DNA from: Candidatus Enterococcus murrayae
GTDB lineage: Bacteria > Bacillota > Bacilli > Lactobacillales > Enterococcaceae
Assembly: GCF_017315985.1 (NCBI RefSeq)
Contig: NZ_JAFLVR010000005.1
Location: forward strand, 1-64,000
Length of the DNA: 64,000 bases
Reading direction: 5' to 3'
Numbering within the stretch: the stretch's first letter is position 1; every line of letters starts with the position of its first letter. Shown piece by piece: positions 52,277 to 61,857 of the stretch. A program made the translations under genes and the position numbers. The notes beneath the pieces are model-generated. The model saw nothing but the letters and a program-made list of their open reading frames with translations. It ran no database searches and had not been told where the DNA came from.

Positions 52277-53398
52277 TTAATTGACTTCGTTCACACCGTC
52301 TGCCATCTTACGAATCCGTGTTTGTAATTCCGAATAGATCCCTACCACACTCTGTTTGGATTCTTCCACCTCTAAGGCGATATCCTTCACCTGCATCTTG
52401 ATCGTCTGTAGTTCTTCGTTGGCTGATTTGAGGATTTCATCCGCATCGAATTTCGCTCGTTCAATCGTACGGCTCCCTTGTTTTTGTGCATTCAAGAGGA
52501 CTTCCCCGATTTCCTGTTGGGACTTGAAGATTTCTGCTTCCAAGGCTTCACGTTCCTGCTTCAAGGCCATTTCCTGTTCATGGAGCTCGAGTTTGCTTGA
52601 GGTGGATTCTTCTAAGCCTTTGATGCGAACCTTCAGACGGTTGTTTTCCTGTTTTAGCTGATTGTTCTCACTATGGATGATCTCGACCTCTTCATCGGTT
52701 CGTTCTTCTTCCAACTGGTCATTACGCAGCTTCAAGTCTTCGTTCTCGTTATACAAAGCTTCGACTTGCCTTTTTAATTCAGCAATGGCTTCTTTTTCTG
52801 CTTGCATCTCATGTTTCGCTGTTTCATTTTCTTGTCGGATCTCCTCATTCAAGGCGATCACCTTTTGATTTTCTTCCTTCAATCGTTCTGTCGCTTCTAT
52901 CATGGCTTGCCGCTCGCTTTCTACTTGCTCAAGTTTTTTTTTTAATTCCAGCACTTCTGGTTCGAGCTGCAGGACGTCAGCCTCCAGTTCATCATTATCT
53001 ATTTCTAATTTCCCTAGCCGGACCATCAGCTGTTTGTTTTCTCGTTTTAAGGCATCGACGGTTTCTAAGTGTTCCGCTGAAGGCTGATTCGAATGATCCG
53101 CCGCCTTTCGCAAAGTTTGTTTCTCCATTTCCAGCGTCTCAACTCGTAATGCCATTTCTCGATTTTGCTTTTTCAGTGCATCCAAGGTGTTCTTCATTTC
53201 TGAATCCTTCGTATCCTGAACAATTTCAAGCGCTGCTTTTTCTTCGCGAGCGATCTTTAGTTGTTTTTCCAGCTCTTCGATCCGTTTCTTATCTTCATCA
53301 TTTTTCTCACCGAGATCCACTAGCGTATCAGGGACATCATTGATATCTCCGATAATATTCTTACTAAAAAATCCTTCGCGTTTTTTCTTTTTCTCCAT
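52277..53398 (-). CDS. Coiled-coil protein with DivIVA-like C-terminus
   Basis: A 373-residue soluble protein starts at ATG 53,398, with GGTGAG seven bases upstream and four bases after the previous gene. Nearly all of it (about residues 35-350) is an uninterrupted heptad-type coiled coil. The C-terminal 70 residues (RAKFDADEILKSANEEL region) resemble the DivIVA/GpsB tail. It could be an intracellular scaffold placing the locus at poles or septa. Upstream is a bitopic protein that may be its membrane partner. Confidence 0.7.
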   Translation of the reverse strand: MEKKKKREGFFSKNIIGDINDVPDTLVDLGEKNDEDKKRIEELEKQLKIAREEKAALEIVQDTKDSEMKNTLDALKKQNREMALRVETLEMEKQTLRKAADHSNQPSAEHLETVDALKRENKQLMVRLGKLEIDNDELEADVLQLEPEVLELKKKLEQVESERQAMIEATERLKEENQKVIALNEEIRQENETAKHEMQAEKEAIAELKRQVEALYNENEDLKLRNDQLEEERTDEEVEIIHSENNQLKQENNRLKVRIKGLEESTSSKLELHEQEMALKQEREALEAEIFKSQQEIGEVLLNAQKQGSRTIERAKFDADEILKSANEELQTIKMQVKDIALEVEESKQSVVGIYSELQTRIRKMADGVNEVN

Positions 53399-53402
53399 TG
53401 AA

Positions 53403-54164
53403 CTACTCACCGTTCCCTTCATTTTCTTTTGAAATTAATTGAAATTGCGCGTCTCCATTTTCTCGCTGGTACGAGCATTGATAATCTTCTTTTTCCTCGC
53501 CCTCTTTGAAGGCCGCTTGAAAATTGATTTGGGTCAATTGATTGATTCCTTCTGCTTCCTTGACCAAAGCGGTGATATTATCTAAAACCAATTTCTTATT
53601 GTGCTTCGCTCCTGGGGTGCTGGCAAAGGCGATCGTCAGCTTCTGCGAAGAAACCTCCACCATTGTCAACGCCGTTGTTGAGCCGAAGTAAGGAGCCATC
53701 GACTGGGAAAGCTCGCCTTCGATGGCGGCTTGCTGCTCCTTGCCTTTCTCGCCGAAGACCTCTTCCCAGTTATAATCGGCAATCCCGATCCCCTTCTGCG
53801 GATAGGATTGAATCACTGACTGATTGATAATATCTTCCTGCTGCTGAGTCAGCTTGACCGTCTCTTCTTCGGCTTTTGCCAGTCGCTTCATGGCTGCCTG
53901 ATTGTCACTCGACAGCTGAAAAATGACAAAGACCATCAAGATCAGACACACGGTCAGACTTGCACTTATAATAAGCAGCCAAGTAGAATGCTTGGCTACG
54001 ATTTTTTGTTGAATATAGGAAAATTTTCGTTGAAACGAAATCGACTCTGTATTGGTCTTTTTGGCATAATTCAATTGATCCTGCAGATAGATTCTTGACA
54101 GGATGATGGCGATATTAATCACTAATAGCACCAGAATAATCCCTATGAAATAAATAATTGCCAC
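53403..54164 (-). CDS. Two-helix membrane protein of the surface locus
   Basis: A 253-residue protein starts at GTG 54,164 behind GAGAGGAAG. Helices lie at about residues 4-22 and 62-82, with a soluble extracellular region (about 85-250) containing a short coiled coil. No named family was recognised. It lies between the signal peptidase and DivIVA-like genes and could link the intracellular scaffold to the wall. Confidence 0.65.
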   Translation of the reverse strand: MAIIYFIGIILVLLVINIAIILSRIYLQDQLNYAKKTNTESISFQRKFSYIQQKIVAKHSTWLLIISASLTVCLILMVFVIFQLSSDNQAAMKRLAKAEEETVKLTQQQEDIINQSVIQSYPQKGIGIADYNWEEVFGEKGKEQQAAIEGELSQSMAPYFGSTTALTMVEVSSQKLTIAFASTPGAKHNKKLVLDNITALVKEAEGINQLTQINFQAAFKEGEEKEDYQCSYQRENGDAQFQLISKENEGNGE

Positions 54165-54179
54165 GGCATTCTTCCTCTC

Positions 54180-54683
54180 TTAACTGATCGTGTCGATTCG
54201 TTGCAGCGGGTATAAGCGAAGCTGGATCTTTCCTTCGATCAACGAACGGGAAACAAAACCAAAGCTGCGACTATCATTGGAGACATCCAAATGATCCCCT
54301 AATAAAAAATAATTATCCTTAGGGATTTCTTTCAGCTGCCTCAATTTGTCAGCGGTCTGTTTACTCAGCTTCACCTGATAGGTCGTTGTTAAGTCTCCTG
54401 CTTCATTTAGGTTGATGATCATTGTTTGGTTCGCCACGATGATCCGGTCTCCCGGCATTCCGATGACCCGCTTCACATAAAGATCGGACTCCCCACCCAA
54501 GGAGAATCCCACCACATCATAACGTTCGATTGTACTCTGTGTATTCACCACGACATGATCCCCGTCATGAAGCTTTTCTTCCATTGATGTCCCGCTGACT
54601 GGATGAATCTTGAAATGACCGATCATCCATACAGCCAGCAGGACGAACAAAACGGGGATACTACATACGACAATTTTTTTCAT
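54180..54683 (-). CDS. Type I signal peptidase, locus-specific
   Basis: A 167-residue SipS-type signal peptidase has one N-terminal helix, the catalytic Ser in SGTSMEEKL (about residue 33) and the catalytic Lys in DLYVKRVIGMPGD (about residue 72). The conserved ending GDHLDVSNDSRSFG is present. It is one of the smaller forms. Placement inside a surface-protein operon suggests it matures those secreted partners. Confidence 0.9.
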   Translation of the reverse strand: MKKIVVCSIPVLFVLLAVWMIGHFKIHPVSGTSMEEKLHDGDHVVVNTQSTIERYDVVGFSLGGESDLYVKRVIGMPGDRIIVANQTMIINLNEAGDLTTTYQVKLSKQTADKLRQLKEIPKDNYFLLGDHLDVSNDSRSFGFVSRSLIEGKIQLRLYPLQRIDTIS

Positions 54684-54699
54684 TCCTGCTCATTCTCTT

Positions 54700-56976
54700 C
54701 TATTTCGGTGTCACATAAGCCACCGAATTGGATAAGGCTAAGTCATTCGGAATCACCCGATAAGATATCGTCGTTCCGCCATAGACATTACCTTCTGAAA
54801 TCAAGATTCCGTTCGGTCCGACAGCTTCGACAAAGGCGACATGCCCGTATCGTGGATCAGAGCCAGCGACGCCAGGTCTAAAGGAGATCAGACGACCGAC
54901 CTTTGGCTTTTGACTGACTTCATAGCCAAGGGCTTTTCCTTTGATCGCCCACTCACCGCCATTGCCCATAAAGTCATCGACCTGTTTGCCCAGCTGAGCC
55001 ACACGATTGAAGGCATACCACGTACATTGACCGACTGGATATGAACCCGAGGTATTGTAGTTCACACCGTTGTAGTCATCGTATTTCATAATTTTGGCGT
55101 ATTCCTCTGGGATCTCACCCTTGCCTTTAATGAAGATACCTGTTTCATTACCACCATTCAGCGGTGTTTCTGCCTGCACCTGCTGCTTATCGTATTGGGT
55201 CAGGTGATAGACCGAGATCAAGGAAGTCAGCTTGCGGTGATAGCTCGTATCCGTCGCATATTTTCCTGTTAACTTCTCTGAGGCCCTCAGGTAATTCTTC
55301 GCCTTTGAGCGCCAGACATCTTGGTAATAATTCTCAGAACCACTGATCCCTCCACGAATCAGCTCGACATAATCCCCTAACGAAGCCGCATAATTTGGAT
55401 ACGCGCGGAAGGCAGACTGAATCGTGTACATGTTGCCGCTGCCACCGTCTTCTTGCGTCGACATATTTACGGCATTGCCCTTGTAGCTGCCCTTGATCCC
55501 GAACAGATTGTAATAAGGCGCAACAGAAAGCCCACTTGTTCCTGAGCCGCTCTCCAATATGGCTTGAGCAATCATGACTGAAGCGAAGACATCATATTCC
55601 TGCCCCAGCTTTTGCGCATCTTCCCCAATTGTTTCGACAAACTTCTGGGTCTGGGCACTTGCGGTAAAGTCCATGGAAGCCGGATATTCCTTCAATAGAC
55701 CTTGACCATAGTCAGTCAGCTCCTTCGCCTCTTCCCGCAGCACCAGCCATTTTCCTTTGGCATCGCGATCAGAGGTTTGCTGGACGATCAGTCGTTCTTC
55801 GACTTCCTCCTCATCCTTGCTCTCATCCTCAGCTGCTACTTTCTCGTCTGAGGAGTCTTTTGTGGTTGTTTCGGAAGTTTTCGCCTTAGACTCTGTGGTC
55901 TTTTTAGTTGTTTTCTTTGCTGCCTTCTTTTCTTTTGTGTTGCTTGTCGTTTCTGTTTTCTCACTAGACCTGTGGGTTTCTTCGGCTTCTTCCTGCTCCT
56001 CGTCTGCTGTTTCCTTCACAGCCAAGAGGTAGCCGTCGCCAAGATAGATGCCCGCACAGATTTTTTCTTTGTCCTTTTCGAAATAAAGCACATCGCCTGC
56101 AACGAGCTGTTCGTCACTTTGTTCTAGCTCCATCAGATTCGTCAAATCCTGTTGCAGGACACGCTGATAGATAGCCGAAGTAAAGCCTTCATTCGTTAAA
56201 GTTTCTTCTTGCTCCGTACTTAATTGCTTGATCGCTTCATAGATCAAGGCCGCTTGACGTTGATCCTTAAAGGAAGACAATAGCGGCAACTCGAAGCCCT
56301 TCAGCTCAGAATCCGCAAAGTCACTGGTTTGATACGCCTTGTCCAGTCCTAATGTTGCTGTACTAGACAGCCCACTGATGCCGGAATAGGCTGAACCTGT
56401 TGGCACCACCACCGTTGTCTCCGTCTCTGGGATGGATGGATCGGTACTGCTGCTCGGAGGTTCCACCGTGGAGCTTTGGGTACTGCTGGAATGTGTCTGC
56501 GATATATCCGTAGATAGATCACAGGTCACTTTTGTCGGCACGGTCGAGGAACTGCTCTTCGTTGTTGACGTACTAGTGCTTGACGAAGAGCTGGCGCTCG
56601 TCGTTGACGTTTTACTCGTTGTACTGGTTGAGCTGCTGCTTGAACTGCTCGTACTGGATTCCACTGATTCCTCAGAAGAAGAATCGGTGGTGTTTTCTGA
56701 AGAGCTGGGCGCTTCAGAAACAGACTCTTCCATCGAAACACTCGTTGAATTCTCAGGAATCACCGGAATCTCCTCAGAGTCATCTACCGCAGGAGTCGAT
56801 TCTTGCGGCTCCTCAGCTGGTGCTGGTTCACTTGATGCCAGTGAGTCGACGCTGGTGACGGAAGTGTCGGTGGTTTGCTGCGGCGCATCATCGGCTCTTA
56901 ATTGTTGGCCGGTTACTAATCGCAGGGTTATTCCCAGTAGCAGAATAACCGCTGCACTACCTAAGGCTTTCTTCAT
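54700..56976 (-). CDS. Secreted glucosaminidase (GH73-like) plus CHAP hydrolase with a degenerate NlpC-like domain
   Basis: A 758-residue secreted protein has a signal, a long Ser/Thr/Glu linker, and an NlpC/P60-like region at about residues 225-330. That region lacks the catalytic Cys (FTSAIYQRVL where DCSGxVQYV is usual) and the His (CAGIYLGDG). A GH73-like domain (about 450-605) has ASVMIAQAILESGSG and YYNLFGIKG. A C-terminal CHAP domain (about 645-755) has Cys in VGQCTWYAF and His in RYGHVAFVE. It should cut glycan and stem peptide. The GH73 part is closely like the ICE enzyme at 21,892. Confidence 0.88.
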   Translation of the reverse strand: MKKALGSAAVILLLGITLRLVTGQQLRADDAPQQTTDTSVTSVDSLASSEPAPAEEPQESTPAVDDSEEIPVIPENSTSVSMEESVSEAPSSSENTTDSSSEESVESSTSSSSSSSTSTTSKTSTTSASSSSSTSTSTTKSSSSTVPTKVTCDLSTDISQTHSSSTQSSTVEPPSSSTDPSIPETETTVVVPTGSAYSGISGLSSTATLGLDKAYQTSDFADSELKGFELPLLSSFKDQRQAALIYEAIKQLSTEQEETLTNEGFTSAIYQRVLQQDLTNLMELEQSDEQLVAGDVLYFEKDKEKICAGIYLGDGYLLAVKETADEEQEEAEETHRSSEKTETTSNTKEKKAAKKTTKKTTESKAKTSETTTKDSSDEKVAAEDESKDEEEVEERLIVQQTSDRDAKGKWLVLREEAKELTDYGQGLLKEYPASMDFTASAQTQKFVETIGEDAQKLGQEYDVFASVMIAQAILESGSGTSGLSVAPYYNLFGIKGSYKGNAVNMSTQEDGGSGNMYTIQSAFRAYPNYAASLGDYVELIRGGISGSENYYQDVWRSKAKNYLRASEKLTGKYATDTSYHRKLTSLISVYHLTQYDKQQVQAETPLNGGNETGIFIKGKGEIPEEYAKIMKYDDYNGVNYNTSGSYPVGQCTWYAFNRVAQLGKQVDDFMGNGGEWAIKGKALGYEVSQKPKVGRLISFRPGVAGSDPRYGHVAFVEAVGPNGILISEGNVYGGTTISYRVIPNDLALSNSVAYVTPK

Positions 56977-56994
56977 AAGTCTCTCCTTTTGTCT

Positions 56995-57714
56995 TTACAT
57001 CTCCACGACTACTTCATCTGAGATCACTTGATCATAGAAATCATCCATTAATTTGTAGCCGACACCCCAGACCGTTTGGATAATATCTCCGTAGATGCCT
57101 TGTTCCGCCAGTTTGATTTTCATTTTATTGGTCAAGGTCGATAATTGCGTCAAGGTGGAATTACAAGGAGCTTTTCCCCATAACTTATAGCTCAGCTCTT
57201 CACGAGAAACCGTTGACCCATTGGCTTGGAAAAGAAGTGTCATTAACCGGCGCTCCTTATGGGTAAGGGTCAGAGTACTGAATCGTTTTTGTTCATTGGA
57301 ACGTCTGAGAGCGACGATATTTGACGTAAGCGACTTCGCATTCTTGCGATTCACCACTTCATCGATGGATTCTCTTAATTCCTCTAATGTATTGTGTGTC
57401 TTGATCCAACTAAAGACGCCTTGCTTTTTCCAGTCTCTTTTCTCTTCTCCAGACAGGTCACTATCTGTTTTTCGGATGATAAAGGCATTTGCTTCCTTGA
57501 TCGCTGGCAGGAGCCAACTGAGTTCATTGTTACTGATGGTCTCGCTGACAAGAATAATTTCAAAGCTGCGTAATAAATTCAGGTTCACTTCATCATAGAG
57601 ACACTGCTCCAACACTCGTTTACTCACATACACTTCACAGTCCAGCTGCTGCAGCTGTTGTTCTAGCTCCTGTTCACTGATTAATGATTTGGTTAATACA
57701 ATAATATTTTTCAT
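56995..57714 (-). CDS. Winged-helix regulator with a receiver-like domain lacking Asp (copy 1)
   Basis: The 239-residue protein has an OmpR/PhoB-type DNA-binding C-terminus (about residues 140-225; REELSYKLWG and TVWGVGYKL). The N-terminal domain has a receiver-like length and layout, but the expected Asp at the end of strand 3 is Ser (IILVSET) and the acidic pair after strand 1 is missing (IIVLTKS). It is therefore not phosphorylated in the normal way. Its twin lies 54 bases away. It probably regulates the surface locus. Confidence 0.8.
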   Translation of the reverse strand: MKNIIVLTKSLISEQELEQQLQQLDCEVYVSKRVLEQCLYDEVNLNLLRSFEIILVSETISNNELSWLLPAIKEANAFIIRKTDSDLSGEEKRDWKKQGVFSWIKTHNTLEELRESIDEVVNRKNAKSLTSNIVALRRSNEQKRFSTLTLTHKERRLMTLLFQANGSTVSREELSYKLWGKAPCNSTLTQLSTLTNKMKIKLAEQGIYGDIIQTVWGVGYKLMDDFYDQVISDEVVVEM

Positions 57715-57768
57715 CTTTCTATTCCCCCTTTTTGGGCGCTCTATTTCTCATAAGCACCTTGACTCTGA

Positions 57769-58488
57769 TTACATTTCATCCAGTACCGGCTCGCGATAAC
57801 TGACTTGATCATAAAATTCATCGGTTAGCTTATAGCCAAATCCCCAGACCGTGACGATCGTATCGCCAATCACCCCTTGATTCGCCAGCTTCAGACGCAG
57901 CCGATTGGTGATCGTCGACAACTGTGCCATAGTCGAATTTGATTTTGGCTGGTTCCAAAGCGCGAGACTTAAATGCTCTCTGGATAGGACGGTTCCATTG
58001 GCTTGATAGAGCAGGATCAGCAGCTTCCGTTCATTGGTGCTTAGGACAAATTTACTGAGCTCCTTTTCCTGCTTCCAATTCAGCGGCACGATATTGGTAC
58101 CCGAGCTCAAGCGATGCCCTCGCACGCCGGTCTGATCGATCAACTCCCGCAGTTCCTCCAGCGAGTTCTCCTGATTGATCCAGTAGAAATTACTGTACTT
58201 CGACCAGCTCCTCTTCTCTTCTTCGGACAATGAAGCATCTGCCCGCCGGAAGATGAACGCATGAGAATCATTCAACTCAGGAATCAGCTGTGCCATTTCA
58301 TTTTTACTGACGGTGTCGCTCAAGAGCACGATGTCAAAATTATTAACGAATCGTGGGTTGCCGTCACCGCTTAAATATCTATCCAACGTATTTCTTGACG
58401 TGTATACTTCACAATCCAAGCATTGTAATTGCTGTTCCAGTGCCTGTTCACTCATGGGTGATTTGGTTAGCAGTAAGACACTTTTCAT
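57769..58488 (-). CDS. Winged-helix regulator with a receiver-like domain lacking Asp (copy 2)
   Basis: A 239-residue tandem paralogue of the next gene, with a similar domain layout. The strand-1 segment reads LLLTKSP and strand 3 IVLLSDT, again Ser where Asp is expected. The winged helix (REHLSLALWN and TVWGFGYKL) is intact. Equal lengths and closely similar sequence indicate tandem duplication. No histidine kinase is nearby. Confidence 0.8.
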   Translation of the reverse strand: MKSVLLLTKSPMSEQALEQQLQCLDCEVYTSRNTLDRYLSGDGNPRFVNNFDIVLLSDTVSKNEMAQLIPELNDSHAFIFRRADASLSEEEKRSWSKYSNFYWINQENSLEELRELIDQTGVRGHRLSSGTNIVPLNWKQEKELSKFVLSTNERKLLILLYQANGTVLSREHLSLALWNQPKSNSTMAQLSTITNRLRLKLANQGVIGDTIVTVWGFGYKLTDEFYDQVSYREPVLDEM

Positions 58489-58572
58489 GAACGGCTCCCT
58501 CCTCCTTTTCTAAAAACTCTGACTATTATGAACACGAGTGATCCCTGTCTAATCGCCCAATAGTCTATGTAC

Positions 58573-59331
58573 TTATTCCATCTGCATCCCTCTGATTTCC
58601 TGAAGTGACAACCATTGCCACGGACTCCCTGATTTGGTTAGAAGATAGCTCGTATATTTTTTTAACGCTTTCTGACTGATTCCCTTATTCAGGTGCGTCT
58701 GCTGATTACCAGCTAGAAAATGATTGCGATAATCTGCCCAATCAGTAAAAATAATCGGAAAATCCTTGAGCAGTTCTTCCATGGCTTGCAACGCTTCCGA
58801 TTCTGATAGAAAACCAACATCCACCGAAGCCGTCAGCATATACCCCGAAACAGCTACTAATACAGCATAGAGCGCTCCCACTTCCGGTTGTTGAAAATAA
58901 TCGACTCGTGTCAACTGCGCATCATCCATTAATTCATCAAAGTAGTTCCAATTGGTCTCCGTCATTTCTTCCAACGAACGAAGGGCAGAATCACGATCCA
59001 CCACCTGAAAATCCTTGTTCAAGGACTCCAGCAATCGCTTCTTCTGATCCTCACTCAACACCAAGCCCTCACCAAAGGTATGAAGATGGATCGGCAGATA
59101 CTCGTCCTTCTCCTCGGTTTCCTTAAACAAGGTAAACCAATCGCCAAAAGTAACGACACGAAAAGGCGCCGCGACTGAAATGAGTAGTCGCTTCTCTAAT
59201 GGAATGGACGATACATTTTCCTTAAACTTTTCTTGTTCTGATAATTGCTGTGCATCCTTTTCTTCCTGTTCTGCCTTGGCTTCGTTATAGCCTTCCATAT
59301 AGGTGTCTTTGATCCACTGTAATAGTCCCAT
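58573..59331 (-). CDS. DUF1266-family protein
   Basis: A 252-residue soluble protein has a C-terminal DUF1266 domain (about residues 130-250), with the WADYRNHFLAGNQQ and LLTKSGSPWQWL segments typical of that family. The function of DUF1266 is unknown; it appears near secretion and toxin genes. No signal peptide is seen, so it is probably intracellular, a possible chaperone or regulator. Confidence 0.65.
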   Translation of the reverse strand: MGLLQWIKDTYMEGYNEAKAEQEEKDAQQLSEQEKFKENVSSIPLEKRLLISVAAPFRVVTFGDWFTLFKETEEKDEYLPIHLHTFGEGLVLSEDQKKRLLESLNKDFQVVDRDSALRSLEEMTETNWNYFDELMDDAQLTRVDYFQQPEVGALYAVLVAVSGYMLTASVDVGFLSESEALQAMEELLKDFPIIFTDWADYRNHFLAGNQQTHLNKGISQKALKKYTSYLLTKSGSPWQWLSLQEIRGMQME

Positions 59332-59357
59332 GCTCTTTTGTTCCTCTCATAAAAGTA

Positions 59358-59393
59358 AAGAGGTGAGTACATCTGCATGTAGTCACCTCTTAG
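59358..59393 (-). terminator. Hairpin after the LRR-WxL gene
   Basis: AAGAGGTGACTAC and GTACTCACCTCTT pair with one mismatch on the minus strand, followed by TTTACTTTTA. It is probably a partial terminator. Confidence 0.55.
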
Positions 59394-59397
59394 CGAC

Positions 59398-61857
59398 TTA
59401 TTTGAAATAGTTCAATTGCTCCTGCCAATTTAGATACAGCAAGATTGCGCAGACGATTGCTACAATAGCGATAAAGAGCAATCCACAATCTGCCAGCAGA
59501 ACCGTTGATTTTGCCTCGACAACGAGACGAAGCCGACTGTCTTTAATGAAAAAGAGCAGAAAGCAAACCAAACTAACGACTGCAATAGCGATAAATACGC
59601 CTAACCATATTGGAATTGTCATGTGCCTTCCCTGTCCCGTATATGGCTGAGCGGAGACTAAGGTCTTGGCAGACTGTCCAGCGACGATCGTTTCACTACT
59701 CTTCACCGTACCCGGCTGCGGACTAGCTGGCGCTGGATCAACAGCTTCATCGGGAGTATCCCGATCCTTGATCGCTTCAATCGACATATCCTCTAATCGC
59801 AAAGCCGTTCCATGACTATCCGGCATCCCTCGAGAGTTATCATTCACATCGACAAAGCTAGACAATTGAGCCGTTAAACTCCATCCAGTACTCGTCGAAC
59901 GATCATCCTTCACTCGTGTATAGAACCCATTCGTCACAACATTGGTATTGGTCTGATACAAATCAGGAGACAAACCAAACGATTGCGTCGTATTCGACAT
60001 ATCCTTGATTCCATAATCAAACCGAACCGGAACAGATAAGATCCCCATCTCTTCGGATGGTTTAGGAGTGTAGGTTTGTTCTTCGTCTTCTATTTGAACG
60101 CCATATTTACTTTCTGATTCAAACGGACTTTCTTTGGATGTATCTTCCCAATTCAATTTTCCTTTTGCTTCAAACCATTCTTCAACAGAACCGATTCCTT
60201 TTGTCTTAAAGGTAATAGTCTTTCCTTGATTTTCCGCAAGGTCACCTAGACTCGTACTACCATCAATTGCACTATCACTTACAGGAGTACCATCAATCTC
60301 CACACTCCCAGCCACAAATGATAATCCAGCAGGTAAATTTAAAGTAGGATAAACATTTTTAGCAGTTTCTTCGGAAACACTTTTTATATCCCAAGTCCAA
60401 TCAAGCGTATCTCCAGAAGTAAATTTCTTCTTTGAAGCGGTTAGCTCGTTTTTTAAAGAACTTGCTACATAAAATGTAATTGTTCCATTAAAGCCAGATT
60501 TCTCTGCTAATTCGTTTGAATCATATAAAAATGAAAGTGATTTCCCATTTAAACTAGCACGTGTGACATTAGATAATTCAATTTTATCTCCATTAGGAGT
60601 TAGTACAGGCGAACCAGTAATATTTATATTTGAAACACTCAAACCTCTTTGATTCGTGGTATGCAATAAATCTAGTGTCGCATTCTTATTCTCATCTATA
60701 TATGGGATAGGTACTTGTATTTGCTGTCCAAAGACACTAAGCCCAGTTCTCTTGTTTTCGTCCAAGAACATTAAGGATCTTATATCACTTATATAGTTTG
60801 AATCAAGCTTCCCATTGACCGATGGACTATTTCGTAGGTCTGGAACTTCAGAAATTTTAGTTTTCTGAATAGTGAGTCCTGCCTGCCCCAATAACGGATT
60901 ACTGGTCAGATCAATTGTTTTTATCGGAGCACTAATTATCCTTAATGTATTCAATAGAGGGCTATTTGTTACATCTACTTTAGTAAGCGATGGAAGTCTT
61001 AGTAGATCACATCTTTCTAATTTAGCTAGTTTAGACGTATCAACTTCTGCTAAATCAGGTGCATCCCAAATAGACAAGAGAATTACTTCTGTATTTTGTA
61101 ATAAATCTATTTCTTTTAGTTCGGTGGTCATTAAAAAGATATTTTTTATCTTAGTATTTTTACTTAAATCCAGTTTGCCATTAGCACCAAAAGTTACATT
61201 TACATTCATTGACGCTGTAAAACTTCTCAATTCTAAATTTTCCAAGTTAATAGCATATTCAAGGCCTTTCACATCTAACGCTCTAACTAAACTCCCAGTA
61301 TTATTAGTAAAAGTTTTCAAGCTTTTCATGTCTTCGTCAGTTAACGCCCCTGCTGCTTTACCTCTACCTGTAAAATCAATATTAGTATGATTAGAAGTAG
61401 AACCATACCTTAATAAAGTGGACAATGATTTATCAATATCATACGTACTTGGATCATTTAACCCATAAGTTCCTTCTCTTAAAAAAGTAGCTCTTGACTG
61501 TTTCTTCTTCTCTTTTTCTTCACTTGAATCCGTTGTTTCTGTTGAAGAGTCTGTACTTGATTCCTTAGTCTCATCATCCGATGATTCTTTTTCTTTCTCT
61601 TCACTGCTTTCGGTGGTCTCAGTTTCTTTGGTTGACTCTTCGGTTGTTTCTTCGGTTTTCTCTTCACTGTCTTCTGTTTCTACTTGTTTCAATCTTTCTT
61701 GTGAGACTTGGATTGGATCGGCGGTTCGGGAAAGGATTGATGATTCTGCTGTTGGTACGTCTTCATATGTCTTTGCTTGAACCAATGAAACGGGTGCCGT
61801 TAGACTTCCCAACAATAGAAGGAGAGCGGTTGTTTTACCTATTTTATTGATATTCAT
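59398..61857 (-). CDS. Leucine-rich-repeat WxL protein with two C-terminal membrane helices
   Basis: An 819-residue surface protein starts at ATG 61,857 behind AGGAGG. It has a signal peptide (about residues 1-29), an acidic Ser/Glu linker, an internalin-like leucine-rich region (about 170-340; repeats such as LTKVDVTNSPLLNTL), a second folded region, then a WxL-type segment with GWSLTAQLSSF. Two membrane helices (about 745-765 and 795-811) end the protein, which is unusual, as WxL proteins normally end in WxL without a membrane anchor. It overlaps the LPXTG gene by 14 bases. Confidence 0.82.
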   Translation of the reverse strand: MNINKIGKTTALLLLLGSLTAPVSLVQAKTYEDVPTAESSILSRTADPIQVSQERLKQVETEDSEEKTEETTEESTKETETTESSEEKEKESSDDETKESSTDSSTETTDSSEEKEKKKQSRATFLREGTYGLNDPSTYDIDKSLSTLLRYGSTSNHTNIDFTGRGKAAGALTDEDMKSLKTFTNNTGSLVRALDVKGLEYAINLENLELRSFTASMNVNVTFGANGKLDLSKNTKIKNIFLMTTELKEIDLLQNTEVILLSIWDAPDLAEVDTSKLAKLERCDLLRLPSLTKVDVTNSPLLNTLRIISAPIKTIDLTSNPLLGQAGLTIQKTKISEVPDLRNSPSVNGKLDSNYISDIRSLMFLDENKRTGLSVFGQQIQVPIPYIDENKNATLDLLHTTNQRGLSVSNINITGSPVLTPNGDKIELSNVTRASLNGKSLSFLYDSNELAEKSGFNGTITFYVASSLKNELTASKKKFTSGDTLDWTWDIKSVSEETAKNVYPTLNLPAGLSFVAGSVEIDGTPVSDSAIDGSTSLGDLAENQGKTITFKTKGIGSVEEWFEAKGKLNWEDTSKESPFESESKYGVQIEDEEQTYTPKPSEEMGILSVPVRFDYGIKDMSNTTQSFGLSPDLYQTNTNVVTNGFYTRVKDDRSTSTGWSLTAQLSSFVDVNDNSRGMPDSHGTALRLEDMSIEAIKDRDTPDEAVDPAPASPQPGTVKSSETIVAGQSAKTLVSAQPYTGQGRHMTIPIWLGVFIAIAVVSLVCFLLFFIKDSRLRLVVEAKSTVLLADCGLLFIAIVAIVCAILLYLNWQEQLNYFK

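Noticed and set aside
56432-57031. 199-codon plus-strand frame opposite the hydrolase gene
   Set aside because: It is an antisense image of the Ser/Thr/Glu linker; the minus-strand gene has a clear signal and domains.
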